DNA of 64,000 nucleotides from Streptomyces sp. A0642 (GTDB taxonomy: Bacteria; Actinomycetota; Actinomycetes; Streptomycetales; Streptomycetaceae): positions 62,001 to 126,000 of the forward strand of contig NZ_SSBL01000019.1 of the NCBI RefSeq assembly GCF_004795105.1, given 5' to 3'. This document shows, piece by piece, positions 23,891 to 32,337 of the stretch. The notes under the pieces were generated by a model. The model did not search any database. It saw nothing but the letters and a program-made list of their open reading frames with translations, and had not been told where the DNA came from. The position numbers were made by a program, and so were the translations under genes. The number at the start of each line of letters is the position of its first letter. The first letter of the stretch is position 1.

Positions 23891-25219
23891 ATGCCGGAGA
23901 TCACCCGCAAGCCGACCCCCCGCCAGGTCGAGGCGCTGCGTACCGCGCTCACGAACGCGCAGGGGGTCATTGAGCCCAGCGCTGACAAGCGCACTCACGA
24001 GGGCCTCGTCGGCCGCGACCTGGCCGCCTGGGAGACCGCAGAGCGGTTGTTCGGCCGTACGGGGCGCTCCCTGTCGACCTACTGCGTGATTACGAAGGAG
24101 GGCCGGGAGTTCCTGGCCGCCCTGGACGCCCCGGCCGCGCCGGTGGTCGAGGAGAAGCCCGTGGAGCCCGCGCCGGTCCCGGTGGAGGTTCCGGCGCTGT
24201 CGAAGGCGCAGAGGGCGTTGCTGCGGTCTGTGGCGAACACGCATGAGCTGGCGCCGGGGAAGGGCTGGGGGTTGCCGAGGCACATCACGACGGCGCAGGG
24301 TGCGGCGTTGGTGCGGCGGGGGCTGGCGGTGGCGGCGTCGTCGGTGTCGTGGGTGCTGACGGAGACGGGTATCGCGGTGGCTGAGGAGGTGGCGGGTATC
24401 CCGGCGCGGCGTGCGGCTGCTGCGGCGTTCCGTGGGGGCATGGACGCGGTTGTGGCGGCTGTGGGGGTTCCGGCCCGTGTGGAGGCGCTGCGGGCGGCTG
24501 AGGGGCTGCTGCTGGCGTTGGACGAGAGCGGTGCGGAGGACGATGTGCCGCGTGGGGTGCGCGCGGTGCTGGAGCAGCTCGGCCGGGCCCGGGGGGAGTG
24601 GCTGGCGGAGCTGGCTGAGCATGCGGTGGCGGCGTGGTCGGCGGAGCACCCCCAGGAGTCCGCCAGTGCCTCTGTGAGCGCCGAGGAGGCCCCGGCGGCT
24701 CCCGTGGCCCCTGTGGTGGCTGCCGAGGGCGTGGAGGGGCCGTACGACGCCGTGGGGGAGTGGGCGGTGACGGATGCTCCGCATGTGGTGTACGTGGGTG
24801 GTGTGCGGCGGGGGGTGCTGTCTGTGGAGCAGATGCGGCGCCAGGTGTCGTTGTGGCGGGCGGGGGGTGTGGTGCTGGGGGCGGAGACGGCCCGGGGTGT
24901 GGTGGTGCGGCGTGAGGAGGGCGGGGTCTGGGGGTGGGCGGCGGCTGACACCCGGTTCGTGCCCGAGGTGGCGGGGGACGGGTGGGAGGGCGGCTCGGTG
25001 CTGGAGGCGAAGCCGCTGAATGTGGACGCGGGGTTCGCGGTGGGGGTGCGGGCGCGGCTGGCGGAGATCATGAGCGTGGGTCCGGCCGGGGCGGACGAGG
25101 AGGCGTTGATCGCTTTGGTGGATGACGTGGCGGACGCGCTGCACGTGGGGCGGGTGGACTTTGAGGAGCATGACGCGTTGCTGGAAGAGATCCGGGCGGA
25201 GCGCATGCGCATTGTCTGA
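23891..25219 (+). CDS. Hypothetical protein with winged-helix-like module; atypical codon use
   Basis: A 442-residue protein. Residues 95-165 (SKAQRALLRSVANTHELAPGKGW and following LxRRGLAVxxxxxWxLTxTG) look like a winged helix. The C-terminal 190 residues form two beta-rich modules. From about 24180 codons end mainly in G (GTG, GCG, GGG) instead of the C-ending codons of neighbours, giving long false frames on the other strand. The start ATG has GAGGAG upstream. Function unknown; the change may mark a separately acquired segment. Confidence 0.72.
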   Translation: MPEITRKPTPRQVEALRTALTNAQGVIEPSADKRTHEGLVGRDLAAWETAERLFGRTGRSLSTYCVITKEGREFLAALDAPAAPVVEEKPVEPAPVPVEVPALSKAQRALLRSVANTHELAPGKGWGLPRHITTAQGAALVRRGLAVAASSVSWVLTETGIAVAEEVAGIPARRAAAAAFRGGMDAVVAAVGVPARVEALRAAEGLLLALDESGAEDDVPRGVRAVLEQLGRARGEWLAELAEHAVAAWSAEHPQESASASVSAEEAPAAPVAPVVAAEGVEGPYDAVGEWAVTDAPHVVYVGGVRRGVLSVEQMRRQVSLWRAGGVVLGAETARGVVVRREEGGVWGWAAADTRFVPEVAGDGWEGGSVLEAKPLNVDAGFAVGVRARLAEIMSVGPAGADEEALIALVDDVADALHVGRVDFEEHDALLEEIRAERMRIV

Positions 25220-25229
25220 GTGGCTGGCG

Positions 25230-25274
25230 ACGGAATCCGTTGTTTCCCCCTAGGGGGCGAGCAACGGATTCCGT
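25230..25274. terminator. Nested palindrome after the 442-residue gene
   Basis: A 13-bp perfect stem (ACGGAATCCGTTG at 25230-25242 with 25262-25274) encloses the perfect 12-bp palindrome CCCCCTAGGGGG at 25246-25257. It lies 11 bp after the stop codon; likely terminator or cruciform. No T-run follows. Confidence 0.65.
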
Positions 25275-25339
25275 TGTCGAGTGGTGCTAGGGGTGCGGTT
25301 TTCGTTGCCTGGTGATGGTTCCGGGGGCAACCCGTAGTC

Positions 25340-25366
25340 AGCGCACTCGCGAGTGCGCTAAGGTGG
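25340..25366 (+). promoter_or_regulatory. Palindromic promoter cassette, copy 7
   Basis: GCGCAC-TCGCGA-GTGCGC then TAAGGTGG, followed by a CCCCGCCACG leader and GAAGGAG; start codon 29 bp past the cassette. Confidence 0.85.
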
Positions 25367-25394
25367 CCTCCCCGCCACGTTGAAGGAGCCCACC

Positions 25395-26504
25395 ATGATC
25401 GCCAAGTCCGCCCGAGCCGCCACCGTCTCCCGCTACCTGACCACGGCACTCACCGGAACCGGCATCACCCGGGGCTCCCACGGCTACACCGTCCGCCAGG
25501 CCGACCACGACACCGTCGAAATCGAGTGGAACGGCTCCACCGGCGACGAGGGACTCGACACCATCGCCGAGGTCCTGAACAGCCGCTACGACGCCACCCG
25601 CACCACCGCCACGCGAGGCAGGAACTCCACCTACACCATCGCCGTCGTCCGCGTCACCCCCGGCACCCCCGTCGCGGACGTCACGGGCACCACGGTCACC
25701 CCCGCCGACGTCACCGGCCCCTACACCGTCACCGCCCCCTGGGAGACCGTCGGCCGCCCCGAGGTTCTCACCGCTGCCGAGGTCATCGACATGATCACCG
25801 AGCAGCGGGCGCAGCACGGAGAAGCGACCATCAACCGCACCACAGGCGTCATCAGCCTGTACGTGGGCAAGGACCGCCGGGAGTGCCACACCGTCGCCCC
25901 CGCCACCCCGGAGCAGATCGCGGCACAGCGCACCGAGTACGAGCGTTCCGTGAAGCACTGGGCCGACATGGCCGAGAGGCACCAGAACACCGCCGACGCC
26001 CACCGCCGCGCCCTGAAGACCGCCACCACCGAGCGCGCCCACTTCATCAACGTCAAGATCAACACCGAGCAGAACCACGCCGACGGCTGCCGCAAGAACG
26101 CCGCCGAGGCCGAGGCCAAAAGCGCCGCACTGACCCCCCAGGAGCCCACCATGCCCACCCCCGCCCCCGCCGCCGACACGGTGACCGTCAACCTCCCCGG
26201 CGCATTCTGCAACTGGTTCGGCGGCACCAGCATCGCCAGCGGTGACGACGACTCCGACGCCACGTGCAAGGCCGCCCGCATCGCCTACGAAAGCGGCCGC
26301 ACCATCAAGGCGGGCAGCGGCTACTACACCCGCATTACCGCCACCGCCCCCGTGCTGCGCCTGCTCGCCGAATACGCCGGGTACTGCCTGGAAGCCAACG
26401 GCGACGAGTCGAACTCCGCTGAGATCGCCGCCGCCACCAAGGTCATCGAGCGCACCCGCACCGCGCTGGCCACCCTCCGTGAGGCCGCCGCCCGCACCGC
26501 CTGA
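25395..26504 (+). CDS. Hypothetical protein with AAGF-type module and long coiled coil
   Basis: A 369-residue protein. The first 85 residues follow the recurring module (ATVSRYLTTALTGTGITRG, GYTVRQADHDTVEIEW, then LNSRYDATRT and a strand). Then a linker, a second beta module, a coiled coil (about residues 180-240) with several Ala/Glu/His repeats, and a C-terminal helical domain. The ATG follows GAAGGAG by eight bases. Function unknown. Confidence 0.75.
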   Translation: MIAKSARAATVSRYLTTALTGTGITRGSHGYTVRQADHDTVEIEWNGSTGDEGLDTIAEVLNSRYDATRTTATRGRNSTYTIAVVRVTPGTPVADVTGTTVTPADVTGPYTVTAPWETVGRPEVLTAAEVIDMITEQRAQHGEATINRTTGVISLYVGKDRRECHTVAPATPEQIAAQRTEYERSVKHWADMAERHQNTADAHRRALKTATTERAHFINVKINTEQNHADGCRKNAAEAEAKSAALTPQEPTMPTPAPAADTVTVNLPGAFCNWFGGTSIASGDDDSDATCKAARIAYESGRTIKAGSGYYTRITATAPVLRLLAEYAGYCLEANGDESNSAEIAAATKVIERTRTALATLREAAARTA

Positions 26505-26513
26505 CAGCCCCCA

Positions 26514-26541
26514 GGAGCGCCCCGCACGCCCGGGGCGCTCC
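26514..26541 (+). terminator. Hairpin, 11-bp stem
   Basis: GGAGCGCCCCG at 26514-26524 pairs with 26531-26541, ten bases after the preceding stop codon. Confidence 0.65.
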
Positions 26542-26615
26542 CCAGCCCCACCCAACCGCCCACAGAACGCCACGGGGCCACCAGGCCCCACCTGACCCGC
26601 CACAGGGAGACCACC

Positions 26616-27011
26616 ATGACCACCACGCCCCGCACTCAGCGCCTGCTCGGCAAGCTCGTCACCATCACCGCCACCGGCGAATGGGCCCGCGCCCGGCTCG
26701 CGTTCACCTCCGGCGAGCACGCCGGAATGATCGAGCTCGGCATGACCGACGGCACCACCCGACTCGTCACCGCCGCCGACGTCCTGCCCATCGCCGACCC
26801 GCCCCAGGAAGCCCGCGCCATCCCGGTCTACCCGGACGCCGCCGACGGCACCAGCCGCCCCATGGGCACCTGCGAGAACGATCACTGCGGCATCACCGCG
26901 AACGTGATCACCATCGTCACCGGCAAGGCCACCCGCAACCGCCACGGCAAGACCGTACCGGCGCCCACCAAGACCATCTGCACCGACTGCTACGCCAAGA
27001 TCGGCCGCTGA
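26616..27011 (+). CDS. Hypothetical zinc-binding protein
   Basis: A 131-residue protein with a CENDHC and a later CTDC pair, the layout of a single zinc site. The N-terminal 60 residues resemble a small beta barrel (KLVTITATGEWARARLAFTS). A TGACCCGCCACAGGGAGACC leader precedes the ATG. Function unknown. Confidence 0.7.
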   Translation: MTTTPRTQRLLGKLVTITATGEWARARLAFTSGEHAGMIELGMTDGTTRLVTAADVLPIADPPQEARAIPVYPDAADGTSRPMGTCENDHCGITANVITIVTGKATRNRHGKTVPAPTKTICTDCYAKIGR

Positions 27012-27068
27012 CAGCCCCTGTACGCCCCGCTGCGCCCAACACCCGCCAGCAGCCCCCTGGAGCAGCCC

Positions 27069-27416
27069 ATGCCCACCAGCACCGCAACCGTGCTCTGCTA
27101 CCGCAAGAGCGTCGACCGTTGGACGCAGCCCGTCGACCCGTTCAACGGCGGCGGGGAGTGGTCCCCCGACCCCGGCCCGTACACCGTCGGCGAGAGCGTC
27201 GAATGCCCCTGCGGCGCCACCGCCACCGTGATCGAGGCCGTGACCAACAACCGAAGCGCGGGCAGGCAGTACGTCGCCCTCACCGAGCCCCACCCCGCCC
27301 CGGCCAGCCCCCAGGACGTCACCCGCGCGACGGTCTACAGCGCCCTGCTGGCGCTGAAGCACGGCACCATGACCGCCGAGGAGGCCGAGGCCGCGATCAT
27401 GAACGCCATCGCCTGA
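27069..27416 (+). CDS. Hypothetical protein
   Basis: A 115-residue protein with a CPCG motif (single half-zinc site plus C10) and a helical C-terminus (TMTAEEAEAAIMNAIA). No known family. Weak ribosome site GGAGCAG. Confidence 0.65.
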   Translation: MPTSTATVLCYRKSVDRWTQPVDPFNGGGEWSPDPGPYTVGESVECPCGATATVIEAVTNNRSAGRQYVALTEPHPAPASPQDVTRATVYSALLALKHGTMTAEEAEAAIMNAIA

Positions 27417-27522
27417 CCCCTCAGCCCCGGGACCGTTCAGCGGTACGGCCGTCGCAGGCCGCCCGGGAGCACCCAGCCCGCCACACCTGACAGTCCGTCA
27501 CACACACCAGGAAGGCACGACC

Positions 27523-27858
27523 ATGGACGTTCCCCGCCCGCCCCGCCTCACCGGCCACCAGGAGCACACCCTCCGCGCCCTCGACCCGGCCAAGCACCCC
27601 GACATTGCCGCACTCCTTGGCAAGATCGACGGACAGCGCACGAAGATCAAGAACCAGGAAGCCAAGATCGAACGGCAGCGGGTGCAGCTCAAGCGCGCCT
27701 ACGACCAGGTGAAGGAGCGGAACCAGGAGATCAAGCGACTCCGCGAGCACACCCCCGACGACACCGAGTGCATCGACGCCCAGGGCGACGTCCACCCCGA
27801 GCACGACTGCCACGGGCCCGAGTGCCGCCACTGCGGCGCCGAGCCGGACGACGAGTGA
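27523..27858 (+). CDS. Coiled-coil protein with Cys/His tail
   Basis: A 111-residue protein. Residues 30-75 are a strong coiled coil (KIDGQRTKIKNQEAKIERQR), and the C-terminal HDCHGPECRHCGAEPDDE binds zinc in all likelihood. GGAAGG lies before the ATG, and its stop overlaps the next GTG start (GTGA). Confidence 0.7.
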   Translation: MDVPRPPRLTGHQEHTLRALDPAKHPDIAALLGKIDGQRTKIKNQEAKIERQRVQLKRAYDQVKERNQEIKRLREHTPDDTECIDAQGDVHPEHDCHGPECRHCGAEPDDE

Positions 27859-28718
27859 GCACCGCCCGTAAGCCCCGGCCGCCGCTCGCCACGCCGTGCA
27901 GCGGCTGCGGCCATACGTACAACTGGCACGTGCCCGGCGGTGTGTGCCGGACCCTCCGCTGCACCTGCAAGCAGCACACGACCGAGGAGCGCCCCACGCC
28001 GGAGGACGGCACGGCGGCCGGGTCGGCGTACGGACAGCTCCTCTCCCGGCTGCTGGGCGGCGGAGGAGACTTCTGGGACCGGCCGGACGGTAACTGGGGC
28101 AAGCGCGCGGCGGGGGTGCTCGACGACGCGGAGGCGGAGCGGCGGGCCGACGCGAACAGCGCCTACGTGATCGGGAGTCGGGCGCTGCGCCGCAACGAAC
28201 TCGACGGGGCATGTGCGTGGTTCGCTGTCGCCGCCGACGAGGAGCACCCGGGGGCAGCCTTCCGCAGCGCCCTGGCGGCCGCCCGGGGGCACCAGGGCGA
28301 GCAGGTGCGGCGGTGGCTGCGTGTCGCCGCGAGCTGGGGGCACGGCGACGCGCAGCACCTCATCAGCCACCTGACCAACGACGTGATCCCCGGCAGGCCG
28401 CAGGCCGAGGACCCCGAGTTCTACGCCGAAATCGCCACCTCCCTCCGCACCGAGACCCAGGAGTGCCCCATGACGTCCGCAACCCACTGGGTGCAGGTTG
28501 AGCCCCGCCGCCGCTACCGCACCCGGATCGGCAGCAGCACCTATGACCTGATCTACCAGGGGCGCGGCGCCGTCGGCCCTGACCTCGACCCCGGCTGGTA
28601 CCTGGAGGGCGGTATCGACAGGCGGGGGCACGAGTTCATGGCGCGGCGCCTCCAGGACGCTGCCGACGCCGCCGCCCGCCGCATTTCCGACACCGCCCAG
28701 GAGCGTCCCCATGGGTAA
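27855..28718 (+). CDS. Sel1/TPR-like protein fused to a GWYL module
   Basis: A 287-residue protein from a GTG. It begins with a zinc-like CSGCGHTYNWHVPGGVCRTLRCTC cluster (given here as CxxCx10Cx4CxC). Helical repeats at about 105-190 (CAWFAVAADEEHPGAAFR, VRRWLRVAASWGHGDA) look Sel1-like. The last 83 residues (DPGWYLEGGIDRRGHEFMAR) resemble the 10453 protein. AGGAG stands before an internal in-frame ATG at 28470, so this last module may also be made separately. It overlaps the next gene by 8 bp. Confidence 0.68.
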   Translation: MSTARKPRPPLATPCSGCGHTYNWHVPGGVCRTLRCTCKQHTTEERPTPEDGTAAGSAYGQLLSRLLGGGGDFWDRPDGNWGKRAAGVLDDAEAERRADANSAYVIGSRALRRNELDGACAWFAVAADEEHPGAAFRSALAAARGHQGEQVRRWLRVAASWGHGDAQHLISHLTNDVIPGRPQAEDPEFYAEIATSLRTETQECPMTSATHWVQVEPRRRYRTRIGSSTYDLIYQGRGAVGPDLDPGWYLEGGIDRRGHEFMARRLQDAADAAARRISDTAQERPHG

Positions 28719-28911
28719 GGGCAAGCCCCGCACCAGCCACACCGCCGCCGAGGCCCGTAAGGACGTCCTGGATGCCCTCCAGGCGGGTGCGGTGCTCCCC
28801 GAGGAGGAGGCGCGCGCCCTCGTCGACAAGCTGATCGAGGAGGCCCGCCAGAGCGGCTGGGACGCGGGTTACGACGATGGTCTTTTCGACGGCACCATGA
28901 GCCAGGCATGA
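28711..28911 (+). CDS. Small helical protein
   Basis: A 66-residue helical protein (EEARALVDKLIEEARQSGWD) starting inside the preceding gene and coupled by ATGA to the next. No known family. Confidence 0.65.
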   Translation: MGKGKPRTSHTAAEARKDVLDALQAGAVLPEEEARALVDKLIEEARQSGWDAGYDDGLFDGTMSQA

Positions 28912-29351
28912 GAGGGATATCACCGATGATGACACTGCCGCCCGCCCCGCGCCCGTGCGCTTCCTGCCCGTACCGGCAGGACGTGCCTTCGGGTGTCTGG
29001 TCGGAAGAGGAGTACGCCAAGCTGCCCGCCTTCGACGGTCCGACGTACGCGCAGCCCGCCAGGTTGTTCGTGTGTCACCAGCACGACCGGGGCGAGGAGC
29101 GGGCGCGGGTGTGTGCGGGCTGGGCCGGGTGCCACGACATGGGGGAGAGCCTGGGTGTGCGCGTCGCGCTGGCGTCCGGGCGGATCACCGAGGAGACAGC
29201 CGAGGCGCTTGTCGACTACGTGTCGCCGGTGCCGTTGTTCGCCTCGGGTGCGGAGGCGGCCGCGCACGGCATGCGGGAGGTGGAGGCGCCGGGGGTGGAG
29301 GCGGCCGAGGCAATCGGCAAGATCCGCCGGGTGCGGAGTGATCTGACGTAG
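28908..29351 (+). CDS. DUF6283 family protein
   Basis: A 147-residue protein with the DUF6283 pattern: PCASCPYRQDVPSGVW, EEYAKLPAFDG, FVCHQH and VCAGWAGCHD, a set of Cys/His residues that probably bind metal. The family occurs in Streptomyces and their phages with unknown function. Third-position G is more frequent than in neighbours. Confidence 0.85.
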   Translation: MRGISPMMTLPPAPRPCASCPYRQDVPSGVWSEEEYAKLPAFDGPTYAQPARLFVCHQHDRGEERARVCAGWAGCHDMGESLGVRVALASGRITEETAEALVDYVSPVPLFASGAEAAAHGMREVEAPGVEAAEAIGKIRRVRSDLT

Positions 29352-29376
29352 GGGCGGGTTCCGCCCAATCGCTGTC

Positions 29377-29403
29377 AGCGCACTTGACGGTGCGCTAAGG
29401 TGG
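29377..29403 (+). promoter_or_regulatory. Palindromic promoter cassette, copy 8
   Basis: GCGCAC-TTGACG-GTGCGC then TAAGGTGG. The spacer is unlike copies 1-7, but the half-sites and TAAGGTGG are unchanged. A CTCGACCCGCCACGAGGAGC leader follows. Confidence 0.83.
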
Positions 29404-29437
29404 CGCCACCACCTCGACCCGCCACGAGGAGCACCCC

Positions 29438-30232
29438 ATGATCAATAAGTCGGCCCCCGCCGCCAAGGACGCCACCATGCCGAAGACCACCCCCGCTCAG
29501 CAGCGCGCCCTTGACCTGATGCGCACCCGCCACACCGGCGCCATCGAGTCCGGGGAGGGCACCGCGCTCCCCACCGTCCTCGCCCTGGCCAAGGCCAGAC
29601 TGTGCACCGTTGAGATCCGGCACGCCGCCGATGGCATTCTCCGCTCCACCCGCCACCGCGTGTTCACCGCGACCCTCACCGAGGCGGGCTGGGCCGGACA
29701 CGAGCGCCCGGCCGCCCCCGAGCTGCCCGCCGCGACCCCTGAGGCGGAGCTGCACCAGGGCGACATCGTGCGCAACATCCACACCGCCACGCTCGGGAAG
29801 TGGCACGGGCCGAGCGCATACGACCCCAAGGGGTTCACCGTCCACGTCAGCGGCTCCACCCTGAACACCGGCCCGGGATGCTGGCAGCTCGTCTCCCGGG
29901 CCCAGGAGCAGCCGGAGCGGCCCGAGCCCGCCCCCACCCCCGACGGGCCGCAGACGACCGCGTACAGCGCCCAGGGGGCCGTCTACCGGATTGGCCAGCG
30001 CGTCGCCCTGCGCACCACCGACGGCTTCCTGTACTCCGGCCCCGTCCGCGAGTTCACCCGCGACGCGACCGGCCGCACCCTGCTCACCTTCGACGCCGAC
30101 ACCCGACAGATCGCCCCCGCCCGCCGACCCCCGCTCGGCGCGATCAAACGGCCCTTCCGCCGTATCAGCGTCACCCCGCCCGAACCCTGGACCGTCCCCC
30201 TCGACGCCACCAACCTCACCACCGACGCCTGA
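29438..30232 (+). CDS. Hypothetical protein with small beta modules
   Basis: A 264-residue protein. An N-terminal winged-helix-like segment (TPAQQRALDLMRTRHTG) is followed by two short beta modules (ELHQGDIVRNIHTATLG and YRIGQRVALRTTDGFLYSG). The ATG follows GAGGAG. An in-frame ATG at codon 14 is a possible alternative. Function unknown. Confidence 0.7.
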   Translation: MINKSAPAAKDATMPKTTPAQQRALDLMRTRHTGAIESGEGTALPTVLALAKARLCTVEIRHAADGILRSTRHRVFTATLTEAGWAGHERPAAPELPAATPEAELHQGDIVRNIHTATLGKWHGPSAYDPKGFTVHVSGSTLNTGPGCWQLVSRAQEQPERPEPAPTPDGPQTTAYSAQGAVYRIGQRVALRTTDGFLYSGPVREFTRDATGRTLLTFDADTRQIAPARRPPLGAIKRPFRRISVTPPEPWTVPLDATNLTTDA

Positions 30233-30251
30233 CCCGACCAAGGGAATGATC

Positions 30252-30593
30252 ATGAATGTTCTGAGGCAGCACGCTGCCAACCTCAAGGCCACCGCCGCAG
30301 CAGGCACCGCACAGACCGAACTGATGCACCTGACGCTCAGCACGGGCCAGAAGGTCCGCAGCGAGGTCGAGAAGCGCCCCGGCCTGCTGGCGGCACTGCC
30401 GACCCAGTACCGAGTCCTGATCAACACAGCGGGACAGATGGAACGAGAAGTCCAGGAACTGGCGGGAGAAACCCCCAGGGCAGCCGAATCCTTCGACCTT
30501 GCCGACGTCACCAGGACGTCGATCATCATGTCCGAAGCCGTGGCCGGTTTCTGCGAGAAGTACGACGCAGCACACCCGCAGCCGAACATCTGA
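30252..30593 (+). CDS. Hypothetical helical protein
   Basis: A 113-residue helical protein. An ATG two codons upstream is too close to AGGGA, so the second ATG is preferred. No recognised family. It ends six bases before a hairpin. Confidence 0.65.
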   Translation: MNVLRQHAANLKATAAAGTAQTELMHLTLSTGQKVRSEVEKRPGLLAALPTQYRVLINTAGQMEREVQELAGETPRAAESFDLADVTRTSIIMSEAVAGFCEKYDAAHPQPNI

Positions 30594-30598
30594 CCGCA

Positions 30599-30627
30599 GG
30601 CGCCCCGGGCAACCGGCCCGGGGCGCC
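30599..30627 (+). terminator. Hairpin, 12-bp stem
   Basis: GGCGCCCCGGGC at 30599-30610 pairs with 30616-30627 around a 5-nt loop. A GACCCGCCACGAGGAG leader restarts directly after it. Confidence 0.7.
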
Positions 30628-30653
30628 CCTCGACCCGCCACGAGGAGCACCAC

Positions 30654-31709
30654 ATGCCCGACACCACACCCACCACCCAACTCCGCCGCACCCTCGACCG
30701 CGTCACCGACCTGCACGAGGTGGACGGAGGCGCCTGCGGAACCTGCGCGGATGCTGACGGGCAGGCCGCTGCCTGGCCGTGCGAAACCGCGCAGCAGATG
30801 GCGGTGGCTGAGCAGCTGCTGAGGAACGTGGAGGAGCAGACCCCGGCCCGGCTGGTGCTCGGCACCATCGACCAGCAGCCCGCGCACAGGTGCGGCAACT
30901 GCGAGGGCATCGACCCGGACACCTGCGTCAACAACCCGCACCGGCCGTCCGAGCTGCGCAACCGCCTCACCCGGGCGCTCGACGAGTGCCGGACGATGAT
31001 CCCGGCCTCGCAGTCCGACGTGGTTCTGTCCGTTCTCCGGAAGGCGGGCGTCCTGCCCGCACCCACCGACCGGGCCGTCGCCGACCAGCCTGCCGACCGC
31101 CGGGCCCGGTACGCCGCCGCGATCCGCGCAGCAGGCGTCTACAACCTGGACGCGCACACCGCTGCGGCCATGGCCGTCGCGGACACCGAGCAGGCCGACC
31201 TGCGGGCCGAGGTGGAGCGGCTGCGCAAGCGGGCAGAACGCGCCGAGGCTGAGCGTGACTGCCTCGCCATGGCCGTGATGTTCGCGCGCCAGTGGAAGCC
31301 GGACGCACCGATGAGCCTGCGCAACGGAGTCGACGAGATCCTCGCGGCGATGCCGAGCCGCACGGCCGACGAGGCGCAGCAGCCCGACACCGGGCCGACC
31401 GTGGGCGACGTACAGGCGATGCTCACCCGCATGCAGGCTGCCGCTGCCGACAGCTCGCTGACCACCCTGCTCGGCCTCATCGCCGCCTGGTACCGCAGCC
31501 CTGAAGGCCGCGACGTCCTGATCGAGGGCCTGGAGCAGGCCGGGTTCCGCCTGCCCGCCGACGAGGCGCAGCAGCCCGAGGCCGCCGCCTGCCCTCACGT
31601 CTGGGTGACCGCGCTGGACGAGAACGACCGGCCCGCCCTGGACGAGACGGGCAGCACGTGGACCCACTGCGGTGTGTGCGGCGGCCTTCCCGGGGACGGC
31701 CGGTCATGA
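30654..31709 (+). CDS. Hypothetical coiled-coil/zinc protein
   Basis: A 351-residue protein of a type common in Streptomyces mobile elements. The N-terminus has ACGTCADADG and HRCGNCEGIDPDTC Cys groups; RRARYAAAIRAAGVYNLDAH and AAMAVADTEQADLRAEVERL form a helical core with coiled coil; the C-terminus has CPHVW and HCGVCGG. The repeated DEAQQP linker joins modules. Function unknown. Confidence 0.74.
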   Translation: MPDTTPTTQLRRTLDRVTDLHEVDGGACGTCADADGQAAAWPCETAQQMAVAEQLLRNVEEQTPARLVLGTIDQQPAHRCGNCEGIDPDTCVNNPHRPSELRNRLTRALDECRTMIPASQSDVVLSVLRKAGVLPAPTDRAVADQPADRRARYAAAIRAAGVYNLDAHTAAAMAVADTEQADLRAEVERLRKRAERAEAERDCLAMAVMFARQWKPDAPMSLRNGVDEILAAMPSRTADEAQQPDTGPTVGDVQAMLTRMQAAAADSSLTTLLGLIAAWYRSPEGRDVLIEGLEQAGFRLPADEAQQPEAAACPHVWVTALDENDRPALDETGSTWTHCGVCGGLPGDGRS

Positions 31710-31990
31710 ACATCGCCCGTACCCCGTCCGGCGAGGTGATCACCTGCGACGGCTGTAAGGCCCCTGTCGAGGACGTCACCCCGGACATGGAGCACCCGAC
31801 ACCGCCGGGCCTGTACGCCGGTCAGAACGTCCGCTACATCGTCTGTGCCCCGCTCCCCGACGGCTCGCAGCCCTGTCTCATCCTGGCCCGCCTCAACGAC
31901 GAACTCCACCTCCGCCGCTGCACCCCCTGCCGCCGCACACTCGGGCGCCTGCTCGATGATGTGCTGGCCGAGCTCACCCAGGAGAACTGA
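31706..31990 (+). CDS. Hypothetical small zinc-binding protein
   Basis: A 94-residue protein coupled by ATGA. CDGC and, later, RRCTPC pairs suggest a zinc site framing a YIVCAPL strand. No known family. Confidence 0.68.
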   Translation: MNIARTPSGEVITCDGCKAPVEDVTPDMEHPTPPGLYAGQNVRYIVCAPLPDGSQPCLILARLNDELHLRRCTPCRRTLGRLLDDVLAELTQEN

Positions 31991-31993
31991 CCC

Positions 31994-32335
31994 ATGGAAC
32001 TCATCCACAACGACACCCGGCACCAGATCACGCGGAGCGTGAACGTGGCCGACGGCCCGGTTCTCCCGCACCCTCACAGCAGCACCAAGAGGTTCCGCCT
32101 GACGAACCTCGTGATCACCTTCGCACTGGTGGGCAAGGAGTGGCGGCCCCAGAGTGTCGAGGCGTCCGGCCCGGTACTCAAGGCGGACGGCACCGACAGC
32201 AAGACCACCTGGGGAGCTCACATCCACGGATGGAAAGCCAACTCCGATTGGGCGTTCATACACAAGATCATTGAGGGGCTTCGGCCTACCGGCTCCGCCA
32301 CCCTCCCCTTCGGCCCCTTCGACCTGGAGAACTGA
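31994..32335 (+). CDS. Hypothetical protein
   Basis: A 113-residue beta-rich protein following the previous stop by three bases; GGAGAACTGACCC is its start region. No family recognised. Confidence 0.62.
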   Translation: MELIHNDTRHQITRSVNVADGPVLPHPHSSTKRFRLTNLVITFALVGKEWRPQSVEASGPVLKADGTDSKTTWGAHIHGWKANSDWAFIHKIIEGLRPTGSATLPFGPFDLEN

Positions 32336-32337
32336 CC

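Noticed and set aside
23852..25449. Two long minus-strand frames opposite the 442-residue gene
   Set aside because: They arise from the G-ending codon bias of that gene; proteins are His/Arg/Pro- or Ser/Thr-rich with no domain or ribosome site.
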